DNA of 62,251 nt, from assembly GCA_010015745.1 (NCBI GenBank), contig ML978307.1, positions 1 to 62,251 of the forward strand, read 5' to 3'. A program made the translations under genes and the position numbers. The DNA is from Setomelanomma holmii (Eukaryota; Ascomycota; Dothideomycetes; Pleosporales; Phaeosphaeriaceae). How positions within the stretch are numbered: position 1 is the first letter of the stretch; every line of letters starts with the position of its first letter. The notes under the pieces are model-generated. The model worked only from the letters and a program-made list of their open reading frames with translations, did not search any database and was not told the DNA's origin. This document shows, piece by piece, positions 43,737-55,513 of the stretch.

Positions 43737-46410
43737 TCAGCCGCCTTGGCCATTCGGTGGGGTACGGTGCCATGAGCTGTTCGCCTTGTCTTGGTAGGAA
43801 CTGAAGAGCAGCGGGCTTGCCATGTTGGCTTCGTTCTTGAGTCCGTTCTGGTTGCTGTGGTACGTTCCACCGAAGCCATTACCATAGACAGATCCCCAGT
43901 ACGAAGTGCTTGTGGCGCTTGGGTTTCCCCAGGTTGCGCCATTACCCAAACCACCACTGACGTGCTGAGGAGCACGCACTGCAGAAGGCGTGAGATCGGC
44001 ACCAAGCAATGAGTTGCTCGAGTTTCCACGGGTATGTCCAAAGCCATTTCCATGTATGGGCGACCTGCCCAGCTCACTTCCCTGGCTGTTACCATTGGCC
44101 AGCATTGGGGAGGATGGACCTGGCGTGCCGCTATAGCTGCGGTTCCAGATCGAGTTGCTGTTATACTGCCCGTCCGGAACAGATGGCAGGTGCGCTGGCT
44201 GACGAATAGAAGAGGTAGAACTAGTACGACCCATCGGGGTCGACAGCATCGTGGCTCCAGGATTGGGCGAGAGAGGCTTGTAGTTCTTGACGGTGTTGAC
44301 CAGATCGTTGATGGAGAGTGGAGCAGGTGCAGAGTTGCCGTCGTTGACAATCGTCGTATCCTCGAAAGTCTGCTCCGGTGGTGTAGGTGGCAGGTTCTCA
44401 TCCTCTTCCTGCAAAGGATCAAGACCGTCGTCCGGTCCGACTAGGTCGTCCACCATGCGATGCATAGCACTCTCTTTGGCTATGGTGGTGGAGGCTGATT
44501 CCGAAGCAGCAGCATGAGACTTCTGATCATCCGCGAACGTGGCCGGCGTGGGGAACAGAGGCAGATCGGTCGACTGTAGAGGCAGGATTGGCGAATTGTC
44601 AGGACGATTGCTAGGGCTCGCAAGCAGCTCAGACGGAAGACCCTCCTCTCGGTAGATGAAGCGTGAGCCGTCCAGATCGAGAGGTGCCTCAGGGTTCTGC
44701 GTGAGGAGCAGCCCGTCGATGAGCAAGTACTTAACTCGCATGAGCATCTCGACATTGGGATGATTGCGCTCAATGTCTGTCCATTTTTGCTTCATGCTAC
44801 CACCATTATACCAGACCTTCAGCGTCTCGGGTGAGATCAAGGGCTGGAATCCGACAGTGTCGGTGTCCTCTTCAAGCATGTAGTCCTCTGCGGGAAGTTG
44901 GTCGACAGGAAAGCTCGATGCAAGAAGAGTCAGAGTCGCAGCGTATGCCTTCCACAGCTCCTGGACATCTACGGTGGACAAAGTGTTGGCAATGTTAGCA
45001 CTCAACACTTGCCAGCAACGCGAGAACCAGGTGCTGTACAAGCGAAGACCAGGGAGGGCGCGACGTGCTACAGAAGTGATCTTGTCCGAGAGCTGGGAGG
45101 TGCGGTCTCCATTTTTGGTGACGTCGTCGGCCTCGAACAGGCGCTCAAGCTCGGGCTGCAGGACCTGAAGGAGGACGAAGAAGGTTTTGACGTTGAGTCG
45201 GAGATAGTAGAAGTATGTCCGCATGAAGTTCTCGGGCTCATTGGAAGACTGCATTTGTACAGTCGTAAAGTACTCGGCAGACAAATTGATCATGATGATC
45301 TTGGGCAAGATTGAATCCAGCGGGCGCTCCTTGAGCTCGATGGCCAGGTGGCTAAGCACTTCTCCTTCCAATTCATCATGCGCAGCGAATTCTTCTCCTT
45401 TGTAAATACGACTGTGCAGCCTCACGAACCAGGCGATAAGAGCGCGACCGGCGTTGTTACCATCCGACGACTTGTGATTGTTGATAAGCTGGCCCTTCTC
45501 CCAAGCCGCGATGATGCGCTTGAACTCGGTCTCGAGGTTGCTCTTCGCTTGTGGGTAGGGCGACTTGCTGGCGAGCGAGCGGTAGAGGTGGTACACAGAG
45601 CGGAAGTGGTCTCCATCTTCGCGCGAAATGACAGCGAGCTGGTTGTGCGCATGTCCAGAGTCTGGGCACAGCTCGGCGGCAAGCCCATAGTATCCCTTTG
45701 CAGGTCCCCAGTTGCGCTCTTTCTCCTTGTCGGTCAATCCGGTTTCGCGGTAGCGGGAGAGGTCGCCCAGCTGGATGAGGGTCTGGTGGCAGGACTGCAG
45801 GACCTGATCATTCAGCGAGGCGGGGATGCGCCGGCGGGTGGATGCCTTCGAAGCTGGACCATCATTAGCAGAGGTACCAAAATAGTGCAATTGTACCCAC
45901 CATCATCCTTCCACCTCTGAGCGATCTTGCGCAGCTCGGGGATAGCATCGAACTGGGCATCGAAGTTCAGGATGTATTGGCGGTAGAAGCGCTGGCTGGC
46001 CTTGATGAAGTGCAGGTAGTGCTTCTGGAACTTCCTCAATTCGACAATATTTTCCTTGATGCGCTTGAGGATCTTGTGCTCTTGCCTGAAGGCGGTGTTG
46101 ACTTTCAGGTGCGCTGCCCAGAGTTTCTGCTCGACTTCGTGGACTGTGGCGTATGCGAAGTCGGCGAAGATGAGGGTCTCGGAGGCGGTGCGGTACCTGA
46201 GGCTGTTTAGTAGTTGCCTTCCAATATTGCGTGACTCGCTCACTCTTGGAGAAAGGCAGCTAGGTCAGCGCTCGCCGCGCCGTCATCGGCACGCTTATAC
46301 AACTCATGCTCGATTGCCTCGGCCCGCCTGCGAATAATTAGCGACATGCGGCGAATCTGGGTTACTGCCGCTTTTGCTCACCTGTCGAGGAGTTCGGTGT
46401 TCACGGCCAT
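43737..46410 (-). CDS. EST1/SMG7-like protein (nonsense-mediated decay / telomerase factor)
   Basis: Fungal members of the EST1/EBS1/SMG5-7 family act in mRNA decay and telomerase function. Exons 46410-46382, 46327-46244, 46196-45901 and 45853-43737 join in frame to 841 aa. The introns are 47-54 bp. The N-terminus (MAVNTELLDR) leads into helices with EVEQKLWAAHLKVNTAFRQEH. Then come the 14-3-3-like TPR region (SCHQTLIQLGDLSRYRE; LAAELCPDSGHAHNQLAVIS; YHLYRSLASKSPYPQAKSNL) and the EST1 DNA/RNA-binding region to about residue 480. The remaining part is Ser/Pro/Asn/Gly-rich and disordered. The small first exon carries the only good start. The gene is divergent from the zinc-finger gene at 46972. 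Confidence 0.9.
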
Positions 46411-46971
46411 GCTTCTATGGGCATGCACCGACGACGTTCATATGTGACCCCACGGTCGGCGGGCAGGTCAGACTTGGGCACGGAGCAGAGGACGGCGGGC
46501 GATGTGGCTTTCGTGCTCCATTTATGAGCGACTTGTATGCCCTGGATAGAGGACAAGCAGTGGGCGTGGGGCGGAGTTTTAGCAGCAAACAGTGACTCTG
46601 GACGCGTGCGCGGCGTCAGAGTGAGGGCGATGGCGATGGCGATGGCGGTGTTAGGTGGAGTGGTGAGAGATCGTGAAGTTCGGCGTGGGTGGGACCTGTC
46701 TCGCCGACTAGTCTGAGAAATGGACAACGCTCGGAGCGGCATCTCTCCTCACCAGCCAAGACAATTCTCACGACTCCACCCACGGTTCCACGGTTCTTGT
46801 GCGGGCCGCACTCCACCTCTACCAGAACCAGACTTCGCTTTCACTACTGACTACACAGCCTGGATATAGCGATTCTCGTGTGACAGCACCTGTCGGCCAG
46901 CCAGAGAAGGTACAGCCCTCTTTCATATTCTGCAGCCCAACACCCACAGCCTTACAACAAACTTTCACATA
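46411..46971. promoter_or_regulatory. shared intergenic region of two divergent genes
   Basis: 561 bp between the start codons of the EST1/SMG7-like gene and the C2H2 gene; it must hold both promoters. A run of GGCGAT repeats lies at 46626-46646. No specific binding site is claimed. Confidence 0.4.
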
Positions 46972-47973
46972 ATGGGTATCAAGCGCTCACGCCGGCACTC
47001 TTCGTCATCATCAGACGATTCCAGTACGCCCTACTATCGAGAGCAGTCCGCAGATGTCAAGATTGTTCACTTAGACTCCGGATCAGCCATTTCAGAGACA
47101 CCTGCTGTCATGCGGTGCTCGCTTCCCCCGCACCAGCCTCTGTCTTTTGACTCGTTCGAAGCGTACGATGTCCACTACCAAAAGACGCACACGAACCGAT
47201 GTTCAGAGTGCCAGAAGAACTTTCCAGACGAACATTTCTTGCATCTACACATCGCCGAGAACCACGACCCAATCAATGCTGCGAAACGTGACCACGGCGA
47301 AAAAACGGTAGGTAAAATGTCATGTGCTTCTCCACTCTCCATACTCCACTATCATATACGGTGACTGAATCTTGTGATGGCGGTCCAAACGTCACATGGG
47401 TACGTTGACATATCCATCTTCGAGTTGGATGCTAATGATTAATAGTATGCCTGTCTCGTCCCCGATTGTGATCGCTTCTGCAGCACGCCTCAGAAGCGCC
47501 GACTGCACTGTATTGACAAACACCAATTTCCTCGCAACTACGACTTCTTCATTGTGAACGATGGCATAGACCGCCGCAGCAGCATGCTCAGACCGCCTCA
47601 CCGACGACGTAGCAGTGCGGTCAGTTCCATGGGCGAGAGTAATGCTGGTATCAGGAGAAGAGGTGAGTCATTTGCGAGCGTAGGAGATGGCATGGAGCTT
47701 GTGAAAGACGAGGAAGAGGAGGACTGCGGGGACCGTGATGAGGGCGAGGGTGTTGAGGCTAGACGCGCCCCTATCAAGCTACGAGGTCGAGGCGGCTTCA
47801 GTCATCCTCGAGGTCGAGGACGAGGGATCCCAGCAGCATCACACGCATCAAAACAAACATCAACCTCCGCTGCCGCGACGGCAGATCCAGTGGACGATCT
47901 CGCTTCTGGCATGTCGGCGCTGCACTTCATCCCACACAGTGTGAGGATGGCGCGAGGTCGGGGTAGAGGGTGA
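46972..47973 (+). CDS. C2H2 zinc-finger protein, ZNF511-like
   Basis: A 287-aa protein from exons 46972-47307 and 47446-47973 (intron 138 bp, GT-AG). Residues about 48-75 (MRCSLPPHQPLSFDSFEAYDVHY), then a finger RCSECQKNFPDEHFLHLHI (C-x2-C-x12-H) followed by ENHDP, and a finger after the intron (YACLVPDCDRFCSTPQKRRLH, C-x4-C-x12-H) give the conserved order of the ZNF511 family, whose molecular role is poorly known. The tail is acidic, then Arg/Gly-rich (RGRGGF, RGRGRG), suggesting RNA binding. This last point is inferred. Confidence 0.88.
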
Positions 47974-48107
47974 GGCGGATGAAGAGAGTAGCGAGGTAGT
48001 CAATAGAAGAGAACCTCGAATACAATGCAAGCACGAAGTTACGTAGTCACGAGCATGTCCAGCCCACCCGACGATGGTGTTCGCAATTTCACGGCTGCCT
48101 GCCCAAC

Positions 48108-50132
48108 ATGGTCCGTGGTTGCCGTGCATTCCAGAGGCTTCTCGGAGGCAATCTCAACAACACCACGATCCCTACCACCACAACAAACCTCGAATACCTA
48201 CAGTACGCCTTGATTAATCGCGCAGACGGAAGACTGCTGACAGCCCAGGATTGGAAGCACCTAGTATTGCGCAATGCGATCGCTAGCCGGCGATGGGCCT
48301 CATCGTGCAGCTGCACTACGCCTGCCGTGTTACGGTTGCTTGAACGCCTGCAGTCATTCAGGGTGAACTTTGAGAGCGTGCACGTTTGCGTGTACGTGGG
48401 TGGCCTGCGCGTGATTCTCAGCCCAGCGCGCGACTCGACGGACTCCAGCAGCAAATTTGGCGGCACCGATATATACATCGGACCGCCGCCAGTCCGCGAG
48501 AAGCCCATGAAGAAAGCGACCATTGCCCGCTGCACCATGGCTAACGAGCTCCTCCGGCGCCGGGATCAACCGGGACACGACAGCACGCTACGCCCGCGGC
48601 GCAACCCCCAACAGCGCGCCGATCATCTGCGCGTGTCGTTTCAAGACAATGTAGGCGTATTGATTGGCGCGCATAGAAGCACAGCGCGAGGCGGGTCGGA
48701 CGTCACTCCATCAACAAAGATTTCAGTCCAGGACGGAAATGGCGGTGAGCCGACGGATATTATTGGCACGGGCCCACTACACTACGCGCAGCCCTCGCCT
48801 GGTGCTAAATCTGCAAGAGCGGCGCACCACGACTCTGCATCCATCATTCCATCTGAGGCTGACTGTGACGACACCGGACTCCCTCGCGGCAGGATCACGC
48901 ATCAACGACGACCGAGTATGTGGAGAATGGGACTACTCTACCTCGATCGCGGGGATAGCGGTATCCTCGCCGCACTCAAGAATGCGGGGGGCCACGATAC
49001 CCGCCAGCCGCCAGGTTCCCCTCAGGCGCAATTTTCGCCCACCAGCGAGGCCGAGCAGCGCGTCCTGGATGGAAGAAGTCGCCGCCGCTCACTGTCCCAA
49101 TCGAGCGTGCAATGGATGCCGCCGCCAGACACACCCGGCATCAAGTTTGGCCACCCCATCGCCAAGCCTCCCGGCGACACTTTCTCTCCAAACTCAGACC
49201 GGACGCTGTTCGAAGAGCCTGAGGTACTCGTGTTGGATCGACCACAAGCCACTCCGGGCTCTCCGGACTACTTTTCTTTCGATGGTGCAGAGGGTGACCC
49301 GTCCGCGAGGACCGAGGTTATGCCTGCACCCGTTCGGCGCGTTCGTCACTCACGAGCGCCCTCGACAGAGCCGAACTTTAGGAACCCAAAGAGGGCTTCG
49401 CTGCCATTGAGAGCGAGAACGAAGACCAATGAGGGGCTTCTGCAACTGCAAGCCAATCCGGCAAAACCGCCAGAGCGCCCCAGTTCCAAGCACGAACGGA
49501 GGATATCGCTCGGTGTTCCGATAAAGGCCGCCATCACCCAGGCAGAAGGACTCCAGCGATCAAAATTTGGCTCCTTGATTGACACACCTCCTCAAACTCC
49601 ACGCACTCCTAGAACACCCAAGGCTCGCCAACCGGAGAAGTCTGGACCAGCAGCAAGTCTACGACAGAAGGAGCGCGACCTTGAATACAAGCACCGCCAC
49701 ACATTCATTGGCACAGCATCACTTGACGATTTTCTTGAGGTTCTTGATGTATCCTCGGAGCACATGACCACAAAAGCCGCCGTAGGGAAGGCCTTTCTCA
49801 TACTAGCATCTAGCGAGAGACTTCTTGCACGACAAGCATCTTCTACGGCCGCCGGTTGGGACTTGGTCTCACGAACTATACCAGATGTAGTCAACACCGA
49901 CTACGTAATTCAGGCGCACGTTAAACTCGGATCAATCACGCTATGGCAGTTCATGGAACTCATTCCATTCGATGATCAGGAAGAAGCACCAGCAATGAGC
50001 GTCGTTGAAGCATATTCCGCCGCCAGCCACATGGACTCGAAAGCCGGGGTTGGCGCGACGAGCAAAGCGAAGGTGTTTAGGAGTTGGATGGTGCAGCACG
50101 AGGAGAAACAGGCCCGGCTTTCGGGCAATTAG
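48108..50132 (+). CDS. hypothetical 674-aa protein
   Basis: Not recognised. Single exon with an ATG at 48108. The N-terminal 130 residues look globular (NLEYLQYALINRADGR, VHVCVYVGGLRVIL). Residues about 135-520 are disordered, rich in Pro, Ser and Arg, with phosphosite-like PP(D/Q)TP motifs. The last 140 residues form a second predicted helical domain (DDFLEVLDVSSEHMTTKAAV to TLWQFMELIPFDDQEE). No membrane helix or signal peptide. The start is not certain, since upstream exons cannot be excluded. Confidence 0.7.
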   Translation: MVRGCRAFQRLLGGNLNNTTIPTTTTNLEYLQYALINRADGRLLTAQDWKHLVLRNAIASRRWASSCSCTTPAVLRLLERLQSFRVNFESVHVCVYVGGLRVILSPARDSTDSSSKFGGTDIYIGPPPVREKPMKKATIARCTMANELLRRRDQPGHDSTLRPRRNPQQRADHLRVSFQDNVGVLIGAHRSTARGGSDVTPSTKISVQDGNGGEPTDIIGTGPLHYAQPSPGAKSARAAHHDSASIIPSEADCDDTGLPRGRITHQRRPSMWRMGLLYLDRGDSGILAALKNAGGHDTRQPPGSPQAQFSPTSEAEQRVLDGRSRRRSLSQSSVQWMPPPDTPGIKFGHPIAKPPGDTFSPNSDRTLFEEPEVLVLDRPQATPGSPDYFSFDGAEGDPSARTEVMPAPVRRVRHSRAPSTEPNFRNPKRASLPLRARTKTNEGLLQLQANPAKPPERPSSKHERRISLGVPIKAAITQAEGLQRSKFGSLIDTPPQTPRTPRTPKARQPEKSGPAASLRQKERDLEYKHRHTFIGTASLDDFLEVLDVSSEHMTTKAAVGKAFLILASSERLLARQASSTAAGWDLVSRTIPDVVNTDYVIQAHVKLGSITLWQFMELIPFDDQEEAPAMSVVEAYSAASHMDSKAGVGATSKAKVFRSWMVQHEEKQARLSGN

Positions 50133-51061
50133 GCTTGGTGATTATGACGAGACACGCTTCCACGACGAATGTATTACTGATAAGTACTTGGCTCAATCTG
50201 TTCCTTTGTCCATGTCATTCCAGCTTGTCGTTTCCCCCCTTAATCAAATAATCGAATCAATATTCAATACTTCGAGTCTATTTCCAGTAACGGTGATGGG
50301 CGCAGAGTAATCTGTTGCTTTGCTGCCATTTCAAGAATCATCAGCAAACACACGCTATATATGAGCGCCTGTCATGACTTCATTCGAGGGCCATGGATCC
50401 AGTTCAACAGATTATGAGCCCGGCTTCACCATCGTGGCTAAGTAACCTTAGGTCGATCCGCCTACCTTACTCAACCTGGTGTACCTTGCGCGGAAGCCTC
50501 CCATCTTCTAACCCAAGTTCACACTCGTCAAGTGCTTGGCGATGAAAGAGCATGGAGAGAAGAGATGATCTCCACCGGCACGTGCCGTACATTCACTATG
50601 GCCTCACGACTCCTGACTAAGGCGAGCGCCGCCACCGCGCTTCCTTTATCACCGCGCAGTCCACGATATGTAATCTCGACGCACGATTGCGCCCGCAGCA
50701 GCTCTCAACCTCTTCGTTCAACTGTGTTATCAACCAGCTCTTAGCCCCACAGCCACCCCTTGCCTCCAGGTGCAATCGACCATTACAACTCCGAGCTACG
50801 TCATTCCAACTCCCCGAAGAGGAAGCAAACGCCTGAATACAGCTTTTACTCTCCGTCATTTTCGGACTCGCGGGTACTTGAAGGGCTGCGACCCAAGCCT
50901 CTTCTCTTCTCCACCCATATCACCCTCTACCTCTGGTCACTCAACCACGATAGAACTGCCTCCGTCCGCACCGATACCACCACAACTTCCCAGAAAGAAA
51001 CACTAACCCGCTACAAAGAACCCCATAGTTCATTCGAAAGAAGTGCACAGGTTCAGCAACC
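50133..51061. other. intergenic
   Basis: About 930 bp. Nothing recognised. It probably contains the promoter of the 1483-aa gene. Confidence 0.4.
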
Positions 51062-54000
51062 ATGCGCTACCAATTTTGTAGCAAGGGCTTGCCCTCGAGC
51101 ACCACCGACTCCCTGGGCCACACTCTCGCCGGAAAAGTCATGGAGTATCCCGAGGGAGCCACCGCAACGCTCGATACTGAGAAGGACCAGACGGCTGTCG
51201 AGTGTCTCGTCAAACAGGCCAACTTCATCACCGCTGCGCCTGGGGCCGCCGAGTACAAGACATCGGTCGCGAACATCAAGAAGCAGTCTAGGACCAGCAT
51301 CGCTGCGTCCGACGCCGACGAACACAAGACGGCCGTCGAAGACCCCATCAGGGATCCCGAGACCGTCACCACCACCGTGTGTGACGACAACAAGCCGAAG
51401 TCGTTACTTGAAGCATGGCGTTCTCTCCAGCAACAGCACCGATCACTCGCTCGCCGCAACCTCCGCAAGTCAAGCAAGACGCAACTCGACTACTGGGTCG
51501 CACTGTTTGCGCAACTATTCCCAACCATGTCCACCGAAGAGCGCGCAGCTCGCATTCTGGCTCTCAAGTCTTTTAATCCTGATCAGGATGACGCTGCTTG
51601 GGCTGCCAAGTGGCGCTCGTTTGAGACCGTGCAGAAACACCCCGAGGCGCAGATCGAGAAGTCGTATTGGACTCTCATCTTCCTGATTGTCACCGTGAAG
51701 TGGAAGGAGTACATGCCAGACAGTGTGGGAGCGTTGAAGGGTTCTCAAGTCGCTTCCAAAGACACGCTTCAGTCGAGACACTTCGGGAGCCAAAACAAGA
51801 CCGACTTCCCTGGTTTCCAGTCTGACGAACAAAGGGCATTGAGCCTCGATGCCTTTCAGAACCCTAACAAGAACATCCACACCAGTAAGCCGTCCGCTGT
51901 GCAACTACCTAAGGCATTGTTCGAAGCCTACACCAAGACATTGAGCGCCCAAAAGCCTACTCCACCGCTGACGGCCAATCGGACTTCAGTGCTACATGGT
52001 GCGTTCGCGGACTCGCCAACAACCACACCCTTCTTCACACCTCACCACCCAGACGGCACCGCTCGCGTGATCGCTCAGCCCAAGGGTAGGAAGTACACGC
52101 CAGGGGGTACACGCATCAATGGGCCTATTGCAGCGGATGACAAACCTTCCGTCTTCAACCAATCGACTCTGAAACAGTTGGCAGAGTCAATCTTGTTGGG
52201 ACCAAAGAATCCTCAGCTTGCAAAGGATGCTTCAATCGCATTTGCTATATATGGAGACGCGCCATTCACGTTCACTGCGAACGATATTTCCATTGCTGAC
52301 GAGACAGCTCGATTCGGGGTGTCACAGGACGATGCCGCTGAAGTTTTACCGACTCCGCAACTTGCGATCAATAATGAGCTATCTAATCATGCAGTTAATG
52401 GCCCTAAAGACACGCTCGAAGTTTTCTCTGCAGTCGAACAAGGCGAGGTCCCTGCGCGAGATTATGCGCATAAAGGTTGTGCTCCTAGCGAGGATGCTGT
52501 ATCGATTACTGCAAGCGATGCAGGCACAAATGATGCAGACACAGAAATCGTCTTGGGCAGCGCAGCCCACTCTCAGACAAGCACCTTCGCTCGGAAAGGC
52601 AAAGAGGCTTTCGCGCCAGAGGACTTGTTGGCTACGTCTTCTGAACTGAGCCCACACTCTGTTGACGCCCAAGCTGTCTCTAATGACACCGAAGTCGATG
52701 AAGCTTACACTGTAGGAAAGTATCTTTTCGATAACATTGACCACGTCTGTCGCGACACTGTTCCTGATATTCCTCGACGTCAAGAGCTCGTCGTGGCGTT
52801 CATCATGATCTATTCGCACTACGGCTATCACTCCACACGGCCTTGTCCTTCATCCTGGAAGCGAGAGCTCGATGGTATGGAATACCATGAGGCGAAGAAA
52901 GCTTTCAATGAGGAGCTCGTCCAGGTTGTGGTTGCTAATGGTTCTCGCACAGAAGCGGTTCGCACGATGCCGGCTTTGATGACTGAGCTGAAGCAGTTGA
53001 AGTGCAAAACCGTCGATGATGCGGATGCGATATCAATTGCTTTGGATAACGCAGCTTCGTACATTGCTTCAGCCTTGGAAGCCCATCAGGAAGCACTGCC
53101 TCTTCAGAATAGCACCGAGTATACCGGAAACGAGCAATCCACGGACGTGCGACAGGCTAAGGTGGTTGAAGAGGTTGCAGCCATCCGTCCCAGCACCGAT
53201 GCTGAATACCCGACTTCTCTGCCTGCACCAGAGCTTCCGCAATCGAACCTTCCATCAGCAAACAGCCGAACTGAAACTGTTTGTATTGACTCTGCTGTTC
53301 ATCGCGAGTCGTTTAACGCCGAGAATTGTCACGATATCGTCACTTTCTCTGAAGGCCATGCTGACACGACTGAATCGCCCATTCACGATGAAATGGCGGA
53401 TAATCACCACATCATTTCGGATAGCGCATTTGAAATTTCGAAGCACGATGCGGTTTGCGCGAAGTCTGGCGAGCAGCAGCCCTCCGGTGCAGAAGATTAC
53501 GTTCTGCTGCCAATGATTCCCTCTGCCAACGACAGTCTTTCGTCGGTCGTCGCGGACGATACCCACGCTATGGGAGATATCAGTGGCGTATTCAAGGATA
53601 GCACATGCGATATACTGGAGCATTTTTCAGCCTGGGTATACGTCGATGAAGAGGCGACCTCGGTACCGGAAGATGACGTCTTGTCATCCACCGAGCGTTG
53701 TGCGGGCGAGGAGCTTGCATCGGAAATCGCGGGCTACATCAAGCCTTGGGAGGACCTGAGTGCTCGAGAGTTTTTCGAGATCTACACGGAGCGTCTCAAC
53801 ACTTCCATATCATCGGACTCTGGCCACGACAGCGTGTCAGACGAACTGTCTTCCTCCAACAATACTCGTGCTACATCACTGGATCTGGAAACTGATGCCG
53901 ACAACGACCAATTCGTAGTGTACGACTGGCTCGATGGTGAAGTATCTGTACAGCACCATTGCTTCTTTAGTGAAGATCTCGATGATGAAGGCGCATGCAA

Positions 54001-55513
54001 TCGTGTTCAAGCAGTCAATGCGATAGTTGACGAAGTCCCGTCAACTGCACTGTCATCTTCGCCACCTTTCGGACCTACAGGAGTCCTGACCTTCGACTTC
54101 GAGGACGAAGTCGCATCCTCCACCATGAAAGAAGCTACGTCAAAGGGCCAAATTGTCGTTACGACCCAGTCAGACGCTGGCTCCCTGCGTGAGCGGGACG
54201 AGGTCTCACCAACATCGCTTCCAGATGATGACACTCTTTACAGCCACGACAGCCGTAGTTCTATGCCCGTCGATGGCAAACTGGAGACAGTCACATCCCT
54301 TGATCTTTGCCACAACACAGCAGCTCCATTACCGACGAGCATGCTATCTCTCTCGACCATTAACACCGTCGAGACGTTGCCTACAGCTTCAAAGGCTGAT
54401 GCGACACAGGAGTGCGAAGATTGTATAGCGCTCAATGATCGCGAAGTCAATGAGATCGAACGCCAATCAACTAACGATCATGCGTCTCTAGCAAAGGCCG
54501 TGCGCGCTTCAACGACTGGTGGAAAGGATGATATTCGCATCACCATATTCTCACACAACAAGATTGGCCTTCTCAAGGACATACAAGCAGATCCGCGAGC
54601 TGACCAAGAGCATCAAAAGGTTTATCTCTCCTCGCAGAACGACGCTACAAGCGATCAGGATGATGATCCTGAGGACATCCAGGCATTAATGTCGATCGCG
54701 ATTGAGCTCTTTGATGCTCTCGACCACTCACACAGTTTAGAGCATGACGCGGATCTACAAGATTGTCCCTACAAGCTCCAGCTACCTGTCCTACAGCACG
54801 ACGATTGGCTCAGTTTTGCGAAGGATACCATGGGCATTAAGCTCGACACAGCGAAGACATTGCAGCTCCCAAGATCCCGCGATACTGACATGCCCATTCT
54901 CGAAGCACGCGATGAAGAGACTCAGCCCAACGCATACGCCGAGCTCTTTGCGGACGATATCTGGACCGGCAAGGCCTTCGATGCCACTCCGTACCCAGAG
55001 AAGAGCTGGAGTGTTTCAAGCTCGGTGATGGTCGTCCTTTTCATTATGTTCCTGGACCACTTCTTCTTTAAGCATTCGCTACCGTTCGTGGTTCTCACAC
55101 TCGCAGCCATTTACCTGAGGGAACTGGCAAAACCCGATTACAGGCCTTCGATACAGGCCGTGAACGAATACTCAGACCACGATGAGATCGCCAATGGCGT
55201 TGGCGTTGCTGGAGATGCGACCGTGTCGCATACGGACAAGGATGTAAAACTCCACGCGTCCTCCTTCGCCGTACCAAACTCGGATGCGATGTCTACCGCA
55301 TTCGACGTTGAGCAGTCTGGTGTTCTCGAACTGGCTTCTACTTCACAAACCGTTCAGCCCGAGTTCGACTCGCGCATCACTGCGCCTACCAAGACGATGG
55401 GCTTTTCTAACCCTGACACACACACTTTACATGGGCAGCAGCAGTCGTCCGCTCATTTTTCATCTCCTACTCCATCGCTTGCGGACCAGTGCATGCCAGC
55501 CAGCGAGCGCTAG
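51062..55513 (+). CDS. very large acidic hypothetical protein with a C-terminal membrane hairpin
   Basis: Not recognised. One uninterrupted 1483-codon exon from the ATG at 51062. Residues about 115-220 hold a helical block (LDYWVALFAQLFPTMSTEER; YWTLIFLIVTVKWKEYMP). Residues about 575-690 hold a second (ELVVAFIMIYSHYGYHSTRP; KRELDGMEYHEAKKAFNEEL). The rest is highly acidic, Ser/Thr/Asp-rich and probably disordered. Near residues 1320-1355 lie two adjacent hydrophobic segments (VMVVLFIMFLDHFFF and LPFVVLTLAAIYL), predicting a membrane hairpin or tail anchor, followed by about 125 residues. Such a long open exon in this region argues it is a real gene. Confidence 0.8.
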   Translation: MRYQFCSKGLPSSTTDSLGHTLAGKVMEYPEGATATLDTEKDQTAVECLVKQANFITAAPGAAEYKTSVANIKKQSRTSIAASDADEHKTAVEDPIRDPETVTTTVCDDNKPKSLLEAWRSLQQQHRSLARRNLRKSSKTQLDYWVALFAQLFPTMSTEERAARILALKSFNPDQDDAAWAAKWRSFETVQKHPEAQIEKSYWTLIFLIVTVKWKEYMPDSVGALKGSQVASKDTLQSRHFGSQNKTDFPGFQSDEQRALSLDAFQNPNKNIHTSKPSAVQLPKALFEAYTKTLSAQKPTPPLTANRTSVLHGAFADSPTTTPFFTPHHPDGTARVIAQPKGRKYTPGGTRINGPIAADDKPSVFNQSTLKQLAESILLGPKNPQLAKDASIAFAIYGDAPFTFTANDISIADETARFGVSQDDAAEVLPTPQLAINNELSNHAVNGPKDTLEVFSAVEQGEVPARDYAHKGCAPSEDAVSITASDAGTNDADTEIVLGSAAHSQTSTFARKGKEAFAPEDLLATSSELSPHSVDAQAVSNDTEVDEAYTVGKYLFDNIDHVCRDTVPDIPRRQELVVAFIMIYSHYGYHSTRPCPSSWKRELDGMEYHEAKKAFNEELVQVVVANGSRTEAVRTMPALMTELKQLKCKTVDDADAISIALDNAASYIASALEAHQEALPLQNSTEYTGNEQSTDVRQAKVVEEVAAIRPSTDAEYPTSLPAPELPQSNLPSANSRTETVCIDSAVHRESFNAENCHDIVTFSEGHADTTESPIHDEMADNHHIISDSAFEISKHDAVCAKSGEQQPSGAEDYVLLPMIPSANDSLSSVVADDTHAMGDISGVFKDSTCDILEHFSAWVYVDEEATSVPEDDVLSSTERCAGEELASEIAGYIKPWEDLSAREFFEIYTERLNTSISSDSGHDSVSDELSSSNNTRATSLDLETDADNDQFVVYDWLDGEVSVQHHCFFSEDLDDEGACNRVQAVNAIVDEVPSTALSSSPPFGPTGVLTFDFEDEVASSTMKEATSKGQIVVTTQSDAGSLRERDEVSPTSLPDDDTLYSHDSRSSMPVDGKLETVTSLDLCHNTAAPLPTSMLSLSTINTVETLPTASKADATQECEDCIALNDREVNEIERQSTNDHASLAKAVRASTTGGKDDIRITIFSHNKIGLLKDIQADPRADQEHQKVYLSSQNDATSDQDDDPEDIQALMSIAIELFDALDHSHSLEHDADLQDCPYKLQLPVLQHDDWLSFAKDTMGIKLDTAKTLQLPRSRDTDMPILEARDEETQPNAYAELFADDIWTGKAFDATPYPEKSWSVSSSVMVVLFIMFLDHFFFKHSLPFVVLTLAAIYLRELAKPDYRPSIQAVNEYSDHDEIANGVGVAGDATVSHTDKDVKLHASSFAVPNSDAMSTAFDVEQSGVLELASTSQTVQPEFDSRITAPTKTMGFSNPDTHTLHGQQQSSAHFSSPTPSLADQCMPASER

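Noticed and set aside
48664..49410. 248-codon frame overlapping the 674-aa gene on the same strand
   Set aside because: It is a shifted reading of the longer frame and has no domain.
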